From: Amanita rubescens | Taxonomy: Eukaryota > Basidiomycota > Agaricomycetes > Agaricales > Amanitaceae | Length of the DNA: 53,512 bases | NCBI GenBank assembly: GCA_015039365.1 | Contig: WION01000361.1 | Span: 1 to 53,512 of the forward strand | Direction of reading: 5' to 3' | Part shown: piece by piece, positions 31,422-43,800 of the stretch | Layout of the letters: every line of letters begins with the position of its first letter | How positions within the stretch are numbered: position 1 is the first letter of the stretch | Position numbers and translations under genes: made by a program | Notes under the pieces: model-generated | The model's database searches: none | Told to the model about the DNA's origin: nothing | What the model saw: the letters and a program-made list of their open reading frames with translations, nothing else

Positions 31422-32457
31422 TTGAGAGCGAGCTCGGCGAAGTTATTCCCATCGTCCATACGATTATAGGCGGCACGCGCATTGTTGGAAGACTCACAGC
31501 GGGTGTGATCTTTCCTCTGCGTACCTTATCTTATCGCTTACGCCCAACACAGTCAACCGTCATGGACTCCTCTTGCTATCCACGACCACAGACCACATCT
31601 ACGAAACTCACTACCCGACGCTGTTGCAATACAGTGAGTAGAAGAACGTCTGTCTGCTCTCGGGAACGTCATCGCATGCAACGACTACGTCGCACTCGTC
31701 CATCCTGACGTCGACCGCGAGACGGAGGAGATTATCGCGGATGTCGAGGTGTTCAGACAAACAATCGCAGATAACGTGCTGGTCGGAAGTTACTGCGCTA
31801 TCACGAATCAGGGTGGTCTTGTCCATCCGCGAACGAGTGTACAAGACCAAGACGAGCTAAGTAGTCTTCTGCGGATACCACTGGTGGTATGTTTCTGTTC
31901 TGGTTGGATAGCTTCTCCCTCATACGCTTCGATTTCTGGCTGGTACCGTGAACAGAGGTTCTGAGGTCATCTGCGCAGGATTGGTGGTGAACGACTGGGG
32001 TGCATTCACAGTACTGGAAACAACGGCAACGGAAATCAGTGTGATAGAAGCCACCTTTACTACGTACAATCTCATTTTAATCTGGCTTGGACGCTTATGC
32101 CTCTGTGCAGAACTACAGGGTCAAAGTTCGGCCGCTGTTATCGGCGAGATGCGTCGACAATTGCGCATAGTGTTTCGTCATATTCTTCCATTCCTACCCT
32201 TCCTGCATCTGAGCATTATTCCGTTATTAATCTGCATCACACACTTTGTATTCTGATTCACGGATGTGTATCTAGTACCACTTGCCAAATGTTTTCGCGC
32301 CAGGAACCGTCCAGGTACGCGGAGTCGGTGAGCTACAGCTGTGAGCCACGTATGAATTCTCAGCGGCCCGTCTCCACGGGAAACGGAAATCAGAAAAACA
32401 CAGAATCATGTTCATTATTATCTGTCAATGTCAAGTCTAGAACCACCAAGATAACAA
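31422..32457 (+). pseudogene. Broken duplicate of eIF6 (3' four-fifths plus flank)
   Basis: A tandem, direct-orientation, intron-containing copy of 29555-30658. It starts inside exon 2, so the N terminus is gone. A deletion of about 10 bp in exon 3 (near 31594) shifts the frame. CGA has become a TGA stop at 31635-31637. Nine bases (Val-Leu-Lys) are missing near 31743. Exon 5 lost the segment for DSLI near 32152. Introns 2-4 and the 3' flank are retained. The remaining identity is high by eye, so the event looks recent relative to the graveyard at the left end. Confidence 0.93.
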
Positions 32458-33155
32458 AAGTTTAACGTTTATCCGCGCTGATTGAGCGCATTCGAATCTG
32501 CTCAAAGCGTCTATCTCAAAAGGCTTGTCGAGACAGTCTAAAGAAGGTTTATGGGACGTTGATAGCGGCTTCGTGCGTCGATCTAAACGCATTATGAAGC
32601 AGGCAAGGTTTCCACTCTGGCTTGCGCAAGATTTATTAAAGGCCAGAAATAGACTTCAGTAGAACGCTTCTCGGGAATTTAACTACGTAAAGCCCGCCTG
32701 TGGATCAAGCATCTCGTTGCCAAGTTGTAAATTGTGAGCTCGTATCGACCTAAATCCTCGGTCGTTGGCTCAAGAGGACTGTGAGAGAAAGAAAAAAACA
32801 TGTTGAGAGGTGAGAAAGTTATAATTAACGTACGTACCAAGTTACAATTGCAAGTGTCACTGGTACGTTCGTAATGGAAGAAGCTCATCTCCGTTCATTT
32901 TCATCAGGTTCTGGATACTTAAACCTTATTTAATCACGAACATGAAGAACGAGATATATAACAGGGAAATAAGGAACATTTAAAGGCAGCTTGACCTACT
33001 ACACGTGTATCTGCGCCATGTCAGCCTCATGGTGGCCTTATTTCTGAACGCAAGTCAGCCCTTCCGTCCTCGTTCATTACGCGTGAAGCTTTCCATAAAA
33101 ACCCTCCAGTGCGCGGTCTTCACCTGTTCGCTTCCCTACCCGACGCCTGTCAGGC
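32458..33155. other. Spacer, nothing recognised
   Basis: About 700 bases between the eIF6 duplicate and the next gene. No convincing frame or RNA gene; the right part should contain the promoter of the AhpC/TSA-like gene. Confidence 0.4.
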
Positions 33156-35631
33156 ATGACTTCATTATCCAGGCCTTCGACGTCCCAGACAGAGTCCAGG
33201 ATCAAGCGAAAGCCACCGCCATTCTTTGACCTCTCGCTTGCAGAACGTTATCCTCCACCTGACCCTCACGATCCTTTCGCTCCACTATGGGTTCTTCGCA
33301 GCAGGACATCGAGTGCCCACCTCATACAGCCACAATCTATCTATAATCTGTCACTAGACAGGCGCAGACAATCCGCGTTCAGTTTGCAGTACCCATCACC
33401 GAACTGGTCCGATGATGATATGCGCGGTGTTATCAGCGATAGCGAATACGGCCGACATAGTCTGCGACAAAGTCGACCAAGACAACGTTCCTATTCTATG
33501 GCACTACTGACAAACGCTGCGTCGTCGGCGTTCGAGTTCCCTTCCGTTTATCCCGAGCCACTGGTCAGACCTAACGAAAGAAGCTACAGCAACGCCGACG
33601 CCGAACGACTAGACCGAACCCGACTCGGAGCGTTGCATGTGGCTTCTAATACCGCTGTTGCGCAGAAAAAGATCAGGCAATTTTTGAAACCAAAGAAGTT
33701 GGGTGCCTTGGTCCATCCTACCTCGCATCCTCGGGTTCATAAAGGATCTATATCGGGTCCTGTCCTTGCTTCTAAACCCCCCGTTATGAATGCATTCAGC
33801 CTTACGGTACAAACTTCCGTCGCGGATTCACAGCGCGCTACTATCGCCTCGCCTATCGGACCAACCCCACCCCGACGCCGTCGTCCCAGCACGGCACCGT
33901 CAGTTCGGGTAGCATCATCTCGATCGCAAACGGCCCCATTGCCCGTACCAGATTCAATCTCCCAAAAGATTGATAACAATTTGATGCGCTCACCACCCGC
34001 AAGCTCAGTATCACATTCCGCATTTATACACATATCCTACCCAACCCCCTCGGATCAGTATTCTCAATCTCTCTTTGATGACGCATACATCAGCCCTCGG
34101 CCAGCGCCTCGACCGCCCCAGAGCTCCAGTACACGGCTACCATTAGCAACGAATGGGTCAAGCAAGCTATCGAAGCATCGGGACACCCAAGACTAACAAG
34201 TCAAAGCCTCTCCCAAAAGCACCGCCAGCTGTACAGCCTGAATGGGCCCTACCGACGCACGATCAGTTGAGGCGTGCTGCTTCTCACCTCGTCATTGCAG
34301 AGTCCGGAGTGCGGGTGACTTTTGGTTCTTTATTTGCTGAACAACGCACGATCGTCATCTTTATCCGGCACTTCTGGTGTCCTTTGTGCCAGGATTACAT
34401 GTCCTCTGTACGATCGCTTGTCCGGCCTGATGTACTGCGCTCTCCTGATGCCCTCGACTCGGACGGTGGTCCAGCGGCAAAGCTCGTTGTGATCAGTAAT
34501 GGCTCACATGCGATGATCTCAAAGTACAAGCAGATATTCCGTATGCCGTTCGAGATGTATACGGACCCCACTCTTGCTGTATACAATACGCTAGGCATGG
34601 CTCGGGACAGAGACGGAGATCACACTGCGTGCTCGCCCATGTCCTAGAGTATCCCCTCAAGAATCGGCTGGAACCGAGAAACAGAAGAAATGTTGCAACG
34701 GCGGATATGTCAAGCATGGCACGATGGGCGGTATCGTGATGGTCCTTGTAAGAGCAATCAAAGTTGGAATGCCTCTTTGGGAGAAAGGCGGGGACGTCGC
34801 TCAACTGGGCGGAGAATTTGTCTTTGGACCTGGGTACGTTACAGGTCGGACATTAAGACGTCGTGGCGTCGAGATTAACCGATTGTTGTTATTGGCAGGT
34901 TGACGTGTTCATATGCTCATCGTATGCAATCGCCTAAAGGCCATGCTCCCATTCAGGACGTAGTGAAAGCGGCTTTGGAAGTTGCAACTAGAACGTCAGC
35001 GACAGAGAAAAGGAAGCCATTACCCGCTGTCGATGCCCATGACAAACTAGCGCATCCTGTCAAGAGCACTGAAAAAGAAGAAAGCGGCTCTTACGACATA
35101 ATTTCCGATGAGACCATTATAGAAGCGCGGGATACGCATGAAAAACAGAATGCCCATTTAATGAAGGGTAGCGAGCCAGAGCGAGAACAGAAGGTGGCAC
35201 GACCACCACACGAGGATCGGAGTCCTGAAGAGGGCAATGACGTGGTTCGACTGGAACACGAGGCGGAGGTTTCCGACGTCGAGTCCGTCGCAGCAACGTG
35301 CTCCGATTTAGACAGAAGCGACGGAAGCACGATGCAACAGTCGACGGAATCGGAAGAGTACACTTTAAATGGGTCAGCCGAAGAAGCCAGCGGCCAAGAT
35401 GAAGCCCAAACCACCCGAACAGGTCGGGAATGCACAGCTGGAGCTGGAGATTTAATTTTTCCTTTATGCCTTAACATTAATATTGCTGCCAGGGGCATTC
35501 TTATTGATATTTTTTACCAAACCGAAAAAAGAGTTTGCTTCTTGTCTTCCTTAGGTCTGTTGTTGTATTCCAGTTGTAGGTTAATCATTTCTGCTTGGTA
35601 CCAGTATGCCAAACCAGCATTGTGTATTTGA
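33156..35631 (+). CDS. AhpC/TSA-like (PRXL2-type) protein, frame uncertain
   Basis: The core is a thioredoxin-fold peroxiredoxin-like domain: VTFGSLFAEQRTIVIFIRHF followed by WCPLCQDYM (CxxC pair), LVVISNG, FEMYTDPTLAVYNTLGM, GGDVAQLGGEFVFGPG and LTCSYAHRM. Such proteins are thought to be thiol antioxidants. The N-terminal frame (33156-34196) is Ser/Pro/Arg-rich and disordered; the domain frame starts by 34153. An intron with a donor near 34051 and an acceptor near 34171, or a longer one ending at the TTAG before 34147, could join them. A second mismatch near 34600-34660, between LGM and CCNGGYVKHG, has no intron solution I can find and looks like a one-base shift. A clear intron is 34834-34898. 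The C-terminal 240 residues are acidic. Either a sequencing error or a dying gene. Confidence 0.6.
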
Positions 35632-35725
35632 TACTCAAATTTGCAAATTAACACGTATCACCCCATGTGTATTTTGACCCAACAAACCACCCAACTAACC
35701 AAATGTTTTTGTAGAACACCGAATC

Positions 35726-38445
35726 TCAAGTGCTTTCACAGTATCCGGGCGTTGCGGGAACTGGTGTTAAGATCAGCTATAACATTGTCAGCTGCAGGAA
35801 CAAATGAAATCGGATCAAGAACGTACCCTGATGGTCTGTGTAGTCGTGAACACGCAAGCCACTACCCCAAAGATGAACATGGCAATATCGGCTATTTTCT
35901 TTGCCGGCGTGTTGGCGCAGGCCTTGTAATGCAACATTGCTGGGTAAATATAGGTCAGAGGCACACTACGAAGGTGTCAGCAGGGAGTTATGAAATTCTC
36001 TATGGACCCACCAAGCCAAGCATCCAATCAACGCGACGAACTTGTCGAGATCCCCGGCACCGACGAAGCTTATGAAGGTACACGTCATGACCATGCCGAA
36101 TCTAAAGACATTCTTGAGCCATTTGACACGGACATCCCCTTTGCCGCTGTGTGTGAATAAGCCATTTTCCAGGATTCTTATGGCCGGGAAGAGTTGAAGT
36201 GGTACAGAGAGTAAGATGGCCAAAGAGTAAACAAATTGGACCTAGATAAAAGAGTAAACAGTCGAAAAAATTCAACGAGCTAACAGGCTACGTACCCCTT
36301 GTACCATCTTGCTTTTGCGATCAAGATTGACAAGTACAACCGCCTCGATATCCTTTCCAAAGGTAAGATAACCAAGAGCTCCAGCACCGCCCAACAGGAC
36401 TGTGAAGAAATTAGAAAGAAAACAAGGAAAATGACGAGAAACATACTGAGAAGGAAAACCATAACTCCAGTTATCACTGCCGGGAACTTCTGAGGTTCTC
36501 GCATGGCATCGCTAATTGGAATAACCTAACCTCATGTTAATTTGTATCCAGCAGATCTAGAGCGAACGCACGAGACCGATCCCTTCAAAAGCAAATACAG
36601 CAGTACTGCATGTCCCGTTTTAGGCAATTGTACAACCACACGAAACGAACGAACTCACCCAACAAATAGTGAAAAGCTATTTGGATTGAACATTTCCACC
36701 TTGGCGACACCTCTCTCTAGGATAATACCGATTTCAGATCCAAAGATGTAAACCAGTCCAATTACAATGAATATATCAGCAACAAGTGCAGTAGAGCTTA
36801 GTTTTGCAATGTCGCGAACGAGGGCAAAAGGAAGGATGACAACGAGTTGCGCTAGAATGAGGTATTCCATAGGGACGGTCTTCAGACAATCAGTAACACC
36901 CTCAACAAATGCCTGTTGCAAAATCATTAGCGACTTTCATGTATAATGTAGAATGGCGTACCTGGAGGCTTTGGGCGACAAAAATAGTGTATGCGGAAAC
37001 AAATCCCATCTGTGAAAGCACAATAGATGCCAAGATCACATAACGCAGCCAACTGCCGAATAGTGCTCCACCAATATCTGTCGCAATGTCAGTTTGAAGA
37101 GGCGAATACATAAAGCATGCACACCTCCGAAACTGCCATGAACAACATTCTTCGTCCCTACCAGCAACAAGAAGGAATAGAGAGAAACGCAAGAGATGAA
37201 GACAAAAGTAAGCGCGGAGAAGAGTATCCCTCCATTAAAAAATCTAGAACATGGTTTGAAAAGCTCATCAAGGGGCGGGAACGTCAACACTTACGCTCTC
37301 CCAAGTAATAGTACGCCAGTGCCCACAAAAGACTTTAATAACTGAGCAGTTCAATACATATTAACGCTCATAACCATTTATACCATTCAAGCACTCACCA
37401 TCAAAACAGCTTGTGTGACAGTTGCGTTGCCTCTGCGACTAATTGAATCTCCCCGTCGTCGTCGTCGAGCGCTGAAACCACTCTGAGTCTGTAATAACGG
37501 CGTTCGCTCACTTGAGGGACCTGGAATGGCCTGCTCTTCGTCTGAGTCCCCAACCTTGGTTTCATCGTCATCTTCATCTTCAAGATCTTCTCCTGCCTAA
37601 GTGTCATGATTGGTACAGTTGAAGAGGTATAACTTATTTTACAACATACGAAATGACCAAACAAATACAAGAAATCAATGAAATTGTTCAATATGCGGGG
37701 TTCTTCTCCCTCGCCATTGTGAAGTAGCACATAGTTTCGTCTAAATCCACCAGGCTCATGGATATGCTCGAAAGCGGGATGTGGAGGAGTAGACAAACCA
37801 GCGAACGAGGCTGCACGTGCCCTTGCTGCTTGCCTGGTCTGGTCCGCGTGCCATTTGTATATATCATGACTGAGATAGAAAATGAGGGAAATACAGTTAG
37901 CAAACCATGACAACTCACGTTACATCTGCTCCAGGTGCGTGATAGGGTATGGGAAAGGGTTCCCCGGTGGTTGGTGTCCTGGCCTGAGAATCAGAGTCAA
38001 GTAACTGACCCTCTGCGTCAGATCCCTTCGTTGAACTTGTCTCCCCTAGAGGAGGTCGATCCTCATGTAATGCCAGATGCCTCCGGAGTACTTTGATCTT
38101 TTCCTCGTCCGGAAGCTCCTCCACATCAACAGAGGGTGTTTGAGTTCCACCAGGTCTGCCTGCCGATATACCGCCAAGTGTCGAGGGACCAGGACGTTGA
38201 GGGGTATGTGTACCTGACGGCGGGAACGAGATGGCTGGGGAACCGGTGCGTAGAGGCATTGATCTTGGTGGTATATTGGGTGGTGGTGTTCCAGCGTAAT
38301 ATGCACGACGCGATCGTAAGTCGGGGGTGCCAGCGCCAGTGCCAGTGACGAAGGAATTTACGAAGGAAGCGGTCACACTCTCTGCGGCCTCGCCTGGGGG
38401 ACGTCTAACATGCTTGATGCTAAGTGGCTTTGAAGGCGAGGTCAT
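35726..38445 (-). CDS. Vacuolar amino-acid transporter, AVT3/4 type
   Basis: AVT3/4-type members of the amino acid/auxin permease family export neutral amino acids from the vacuole. Thirteen exons, all phases consistent, give 705 residues. The first 300 are cytosolic, Ser/Pro-rich and acidic, as in yeast Avt3/Avt4 (PHPAFEHIHEPGGFRRNYV near residue 200; ARRRRRGDSISRRGNATVTQA before the first helix). The transporter core starts with LLKSFVGTGVLLLGRAFFNGG. It continues through FVFISCVSLYSFLLLVGT, ILASIVLSQMGFVSAYTIFV, EYLILAQLVVILPFALVRD, FAFEGIGLVIPISDAM, GALGYLTFGKDIEAVVLVNL and QFVYSLAILLSVPLQLFPAIR, ending with ADIAMFIFGVVACVFTTTQTI. Eleven hydrophobic segments are plausible. The start at 38445 is chosen because the region above it is untranslated in style; an upstream in-frame ATG exists. 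Confidence 0.88.
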
Positions 38446-38606
38446 CGTGTTCAAGAGACAAAGTGACTGGCCTTGGGAACTACTAATATAATGCATACAT
38501 AAATAGCTGGATCGGAACAACGGCCCCTTCCCGGCCGGTAACACAAGATGTATACACAACGATGATCGATTAGTTGTAAATGTAAAATATAGCGCCTGAA
38601 TACTAT

Positions 38607-40706
38607 CTATTTCTCCTCGGTCCACCGGAGAACAGTCTTTGCAAGCTCTCTTATCTCTTGCTGACGCTTTACTGACTCACCTTCAAGTCCTTCCTGCCGC
38701 TTTTTAGCTTTCTTATCACTGCCACGTCTCCACGCCGCCTCAATCGTGTCCGCCCAATCGCCGCTCTCATAACGCGATCTGGAAAGTTCTATTCCAACAC
38801 CTTCCTTTTCAAGCAACAGCCGTAGGCCATGTTCCTCTATGAACAAAGGCCGCGACACTATTTGATCCGTTCTGTTAATAAACAACTCTCGCCTAAGGTC
38901 CGAAGGATAGACTAACCAAAGACGAACGGTGTACATGCGTCAACACATTCTGAAACCGTCCCGTAACCCTTTTAAGATCATCAATGACATTAACATTATC
39001 AAGTGACAGCCAAACACAAACCAGCTTCCCGAGAAGCACGTCACCGACAGCAGTTAGGTCCGGCATATAAACGTCTCTTGGTGCTATGAAAAATTGCTCA
39101 GGCAGGTCTAGTTCCTCTTCTTCCAACTGACGGATCCACTGCTCTTTGGAAGCGCCACATATGATAGCGATCCAGGATGTATCAGGAAGCAAACGTGGTT
39201 CCTCGTCGACTACATCAGCAGTGCATGACGTACATAGGGTCGATCGTGCCACATTGTCATGGATAGGTGGATATGTGAATTGGGCGCTTGCCTGCGAACG
39301 TGGGGTTGGCGGAGTAACCCTTAGAGCAGGCGGGGCCCCAGGTATCCGGATATGTAATGGGGTTGTCACAAGATGCGAAGATGCCAACTTGGTATTGACT
39401 TCGTCGAACTCGGAACTATCTGATAGTTTAAGCTTTTCTGCTGGTGGTCGCAGGCCGTCAGTGCACCGACTGCACGGGAGGATGCAATCAGAAGACGATA
39501 ATGTGGACCCGCCAGGTTGCATGGGTGACGACCTTCCACTCTGGCTCGGCGTTGCGGAAGGACTCTGGCTTCTGCTCCCAGGCCTGCTAGGACATCGGAA
39601 AAATTGCCGACCGAAAGACACAACAAGTATCTTCGAATCATGTAAATGTTCCGGGACACCTACAGAAGCGAGCAACTGCGAACGACCCTCGGACGAGTAG
39701 ATGGCGGATGAACTAGGAGGTCGGACGAAGAGAGGTGCGGATATAATGAAACGGCGTGTAATAGCTCCACGAGAGTTAAAATTTGTCGGGTAAGGTACTG
39801 GTTGATGAAGGGAATATGTCTCTACAGGTTGCAATAAGTGGTCAACTATTTCTGGAAGAAAACGATTCCGCGTAACGTCCACCCACTCGCTGGAAGGGAG
39901 GGAGGGGAAAGTTGCAAATGAAGGTATAGGTATATGTCCTGGTAATTGAATTAGGAGATCGGCGCAACGATAGCCGAAGTGGATTTGTTCTATGAGAGGT
40001 TGCAAGACAGTGCGAGGGATAGGTGTATCCAGTGAATTGCTTGCTGCGTTAGCCTGGATTAACTCATGTTGAGCAGACGGCTGATCATCACGAAGTGTAG
40101 TTGATAGGTAGCTATAAACCGAGTCAAATGTAAAATTGGTTATTAGGATAGAAGGTATCCCGGCGAGCTTGGCTGCCTGACTATCGTGGCACGGTTCACT
40201 AAATTTGGCTCAAGATCCAATTGCACATACCAGCCGAGGAATGCGGCATCGCTCAAAACGGCGGTTGCATGAATGTGAAGAAGCCACTGCTTTTCCGTGG
40301 CCAAGAGCGCATCCTTTTTTTCCAGGAAGGCTTCCAGTACTCTGACGCTCTTTCCGCGATCCACGCAGTATCTAAGTGGCATGTGGTCAGATGGATCGGG
40401 TAACGGCGAGGCATGAAACACCGCACGCCAAGGGCTGTACAATGACGGGATCTATTTCGGCATGACGGTACCGTGCACCAATTGCTATGCTTTGTGCGAA
40501 GACATGTTGAGGAGCGGGAGAGACGATGTATAGAACCACGGGACACTGAGCGTCAGACAACTTCAGAAGGTGGCAAGCGAATGCAGATACACGCGTTGCG
40601 TGTCCATAACCTGCGAGAGAGAAGAGTTAGTATACGTTGGGAGGACGAGCCAGCAACGAAACATGCCGTGACCGGAGCAGTAGTATGCAAAGCACACTGA
40701 GGCCAT
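38607..40706 (-). CDS. ARA1-N-like GT-B glycosyltransferase family protein
   Basis: The translation matches the glycosyltransferase-like N-terminal half of plant L-arabinokinase, but no GHMP kinase half follows. Six exons (40706-40667, 40610-40427, 40371-40231, 40180-39022, 38968-38917, 38857-38607) give 608 residues. Landmarks are AYYCSGHGYGHATRVSA at the N terminus, DPVIVQPLAY, ITNFTFDSVY, CADLLIQLPGHIPIPSF, ILVVSFGRQF, then LGKLGYGTVSECVDACTPFVF and RPLFIEEHGLRLLLEKEG. A Ser/Pro-rich, Cys-containing insert (about residues 330-460, CILPCSRCTDG, CTSCTADV) interrupts the two Rossmann halves. The first intron is GC-AG. Cytosolic, no signal peptide. Substrate unknown. It is divergent from the paladin gene across 188 bp. 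Confidence 0.8.
40611..40666 (-). other. GC-AG intron
   Basis: Between the exons coding SGHG and YGHATRV the donor reads G|GCATGT instead of GTATGT. The intron has a perfect TACTAAC branch site and a TCGCAG acceptor, and only this splice keeps the conserved GHGYGHATR motif intact. Confidence 0.75.
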
Positions 40707-40894
40707 GACCAGCAGCGGTCAAGGGTAGTACAAGCCATTTTAAACCTTACCCTGAACCGGCGCCGCGGCACAGGGTCCCTTGGTAGAGAAACCCTAACCT
40801 TGGTTTAGGTGATCCTTTAAGCTTTAATGAGCGAGTATCAGATCCTGCACTACTACTACCCCGGTTCACCCCAATCGACCTGTCAGTCCCAACC

Positions 40895-43800
40895 ATGTCC
40901 GGTCAAACAAACAAATCGGACAAAGTCAAGGGCTGCCCTACCAGAAGCATATCTGCTCCCGCTAACCAACTATCCGTTCATCCTAACAACAAGCCTTCCC
41001 CGCTTCGCAACCTTAGTGAGCATGATGCTCCGTCTTTACCCTTTAGTCCCCAAGGAAGCGCATCGCCGCTGGGTGATACCTCTCCTGGAAAAGATACACC
41101 CACACTAGACCTCGTAGGTCACCTACAACGTTCAGAATCGTCTGTGGTCAAGACGCGGTCGGGTAGTGTGCTCTCCAGAGGCTTCATACTCAAGACCGAC
41201 CATTACCCATCTGGTACGTTGCGGCACGCGACTAACCTCGGCACTCCGTCTAATGCTTACCCCCATCAGGACGCGCACTGGATCTTGATCTCAATGTCCA
41301 CGGAGCTCCCAATTTTAGAGCTCCCCGTGTAGGTGGTCTCAATGTCTTTGGTGCGGCCCAACCCCGGACACAGGGACTCCGTGCCATTCTGTCTATTCTA
41401 CGTTGTCGGCCCAATACTCCGAACCCCACCCACGTGGTCTGGTTTTCGACGCGTGAGGAACCAATAGGTACGGCGTCTATCTATTTTTAGCTATAAGCAA
41501 ATGCTGTACACATCATTCACTCTCCATCACGGACCAAAGCCACATATTAACATTCTGTTATGAACAGTTTATATCTCCGGTCGTCCTTTTGTTTTGCGAG
41601 ACGCCGCCGAGCCTAGACGCACACTTGCTATATCTGACCGTGCGGAGAATCTTGAAGCCATCGAACTTCGTTTGAAAAATGACATATTGCAGGAGGCTGC
41701 CAGGTATGCCTTCCGCGTAGAGCTTGTGGATACATTTTTTACGCTGTCGATGTCAGGTACGGTGGCATGGTACTGACCCATAACGAAGTTGGTGAGTACA
41801 ATAAAACATTTGCGATTTACGACTAGTCTGAAATTCCCATCGCAAAGCTTCCGAAAGCGGAGACGGCGAGGGTGCAATCTTTCCAACTTGGACTAATGTT
41901 GATAATAGCAATGTAAAAACATCAAAGGAACTCTGGAGTTATATGAAGAGCGAAGGATGGAACGTGGATGTCAGTTTCCAATTTTAATATCGAGTCTAAC
42001 TTGCTAACTCGTCAGCAGTATTACCGGTATGGCTTCAACGCAACAATGCATCATCCATACTTCCTCACTCGTTTATAGCATACCCATTTCACCTGATCGA
42101 CCCATAGAGGTACCTAATCGTTCATGGGTGGTATTTACACGCTGCTGACCAGCGATGATTTAGGACAATTATCTCGACGCTTATGTGAATGTTATTCGAA
42201 ACCTTGATCCCCTCCAGACAGCTCTGGTCTTTTCATGCGGGATGGGTGCTGTACGCACAACGTTCGCCATGGTCGCGGCGACGATCGTCAGGCGAAAACA
42301 GCTTATTGCACGCGGGTTACCTGACCCTTACGCATCGAAGAACGGAGTTTTGTCAACACGCCCATGCAACTCAGGGTCAAATACCGTAAGTTCTTTTGTA
42401 CTCTTGGATGGCCTCTGATCGTGAATCCGCTACTTTGGTTAGCCTATAAATCATGTATGTATTTGTGACATGGAAATTCCGGGTGAGATGGCTCACCCAA
42501 TCTAGCAATCTGAGGCGCGGATCCTCCAATCGCTTGAACAAGCGATAAGCCAACAAGAATTAAGCAAGTCTCTCCTAAGATTGACATATCTTCTGCAGCA
42601 GTGTAAGCTTATTGACGCGAACTGAACGAAATAACCGATCGTTCAATTGCTTTGCAGGTCTGCAAAGCAAGAACACACAGTCCGCCATCGAGCTCTTAAT
42701 GTCGCACCCCGTGCTTTTGGAGAACCTACGCAAAGCCCATCTAGGCAACTATGGAGTGATTCTAAGCTTGTTGGGTTGCTTAGGCCACGGTCTTCAGGCG
42801 AAACGACTGGTGGACAGGGTTATTGATGCTAGTATGCCTCGTTCTATCACCAATGCACATCACCTTTCAACATCGTCTAGCTGACCAGGTCTCTAATTTG
42901 CGAGAAGACATTCTTGTCAATCGTCTCAAATATGCATTAGCGAGCATGGAAAAAGATCATGGCATTGCGTACATTCGGAAAGCACGCAAAGCTTTGGAGA
43001 AATAGTACGACCAGCATCTTTCCGTGTTCTGATCTCATCACCATCTAGCTTCTTTATCATCGCATTCGCGAGTTATGTAGATGAATCAGACAATGACTTC
43101 AAGCAAACTTTCTCAGATTGGTTACAGGTGAATTTATTTTGGCTGTACTTGCTGTGTCCGATTAACACTCGTTTTTAGGCAAGATTCGAGATCTGGACGC
43201 AAGTATTGCTCCACTAGGTCAATGCATTTGTTAATGTCAGTTCTAGTCAAGTGAAGTTTTTGCGGAAAGGTGACGCATTCAAGCTGAGCGTCTTCGCCCC
43301 CGTGACGGACTTGTCGTCGCTGTCAAAATCCAGTGCTGTGGAGAGAGCCGTTGTAGCCGGCAGAAAGAATGATCTTGCTATCAGCGGTGGACGAGTCCTG
43401 GGTGACGAGTATTCTGACCATGTTGTGCGGGTACGCTTTTGCTTCCCTCTTTCCTTGATGATGATTGATGTAGTATCCCAGAACCGCAGTGGAATCATTT
43501 TGCGCGAAAGGTGCGGTTTCTGTTAACTGACATTCAGGCTGTCTGATCATTCCGGATAGCACACTTCTGAAGTCCGACCAATGGTTACGAGAATCGCATT
43601 ATGATTCGGATGGACTACGTGGTGCAAGTAATTTCAGACAGGTACCCAGCACGAACATCTATGCGCTCGGCCAGCCGACTCTAGAGGCTATTGATGAAGT
43701 CGTCCGTCGCATCAAATTTGCACATCCCGATGCACAGCAGATTATATGGGTAACTCTTAGAGAGGAACCCATAGTTTATATCAACGGTGCCCCGTACTGC

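Noticed and set aside
33737..34033. 98-codon minus-strand frame
   Set aside because: Antisense shadow of the Arg/Pro/Ser-rich plus-strand frame.
42481..42499. Hairpin GGTGAG-ATGG-CTCACC within a paladin intron
   Set aside because: Short 7 bp stem near the 3' splice site; probably chance.
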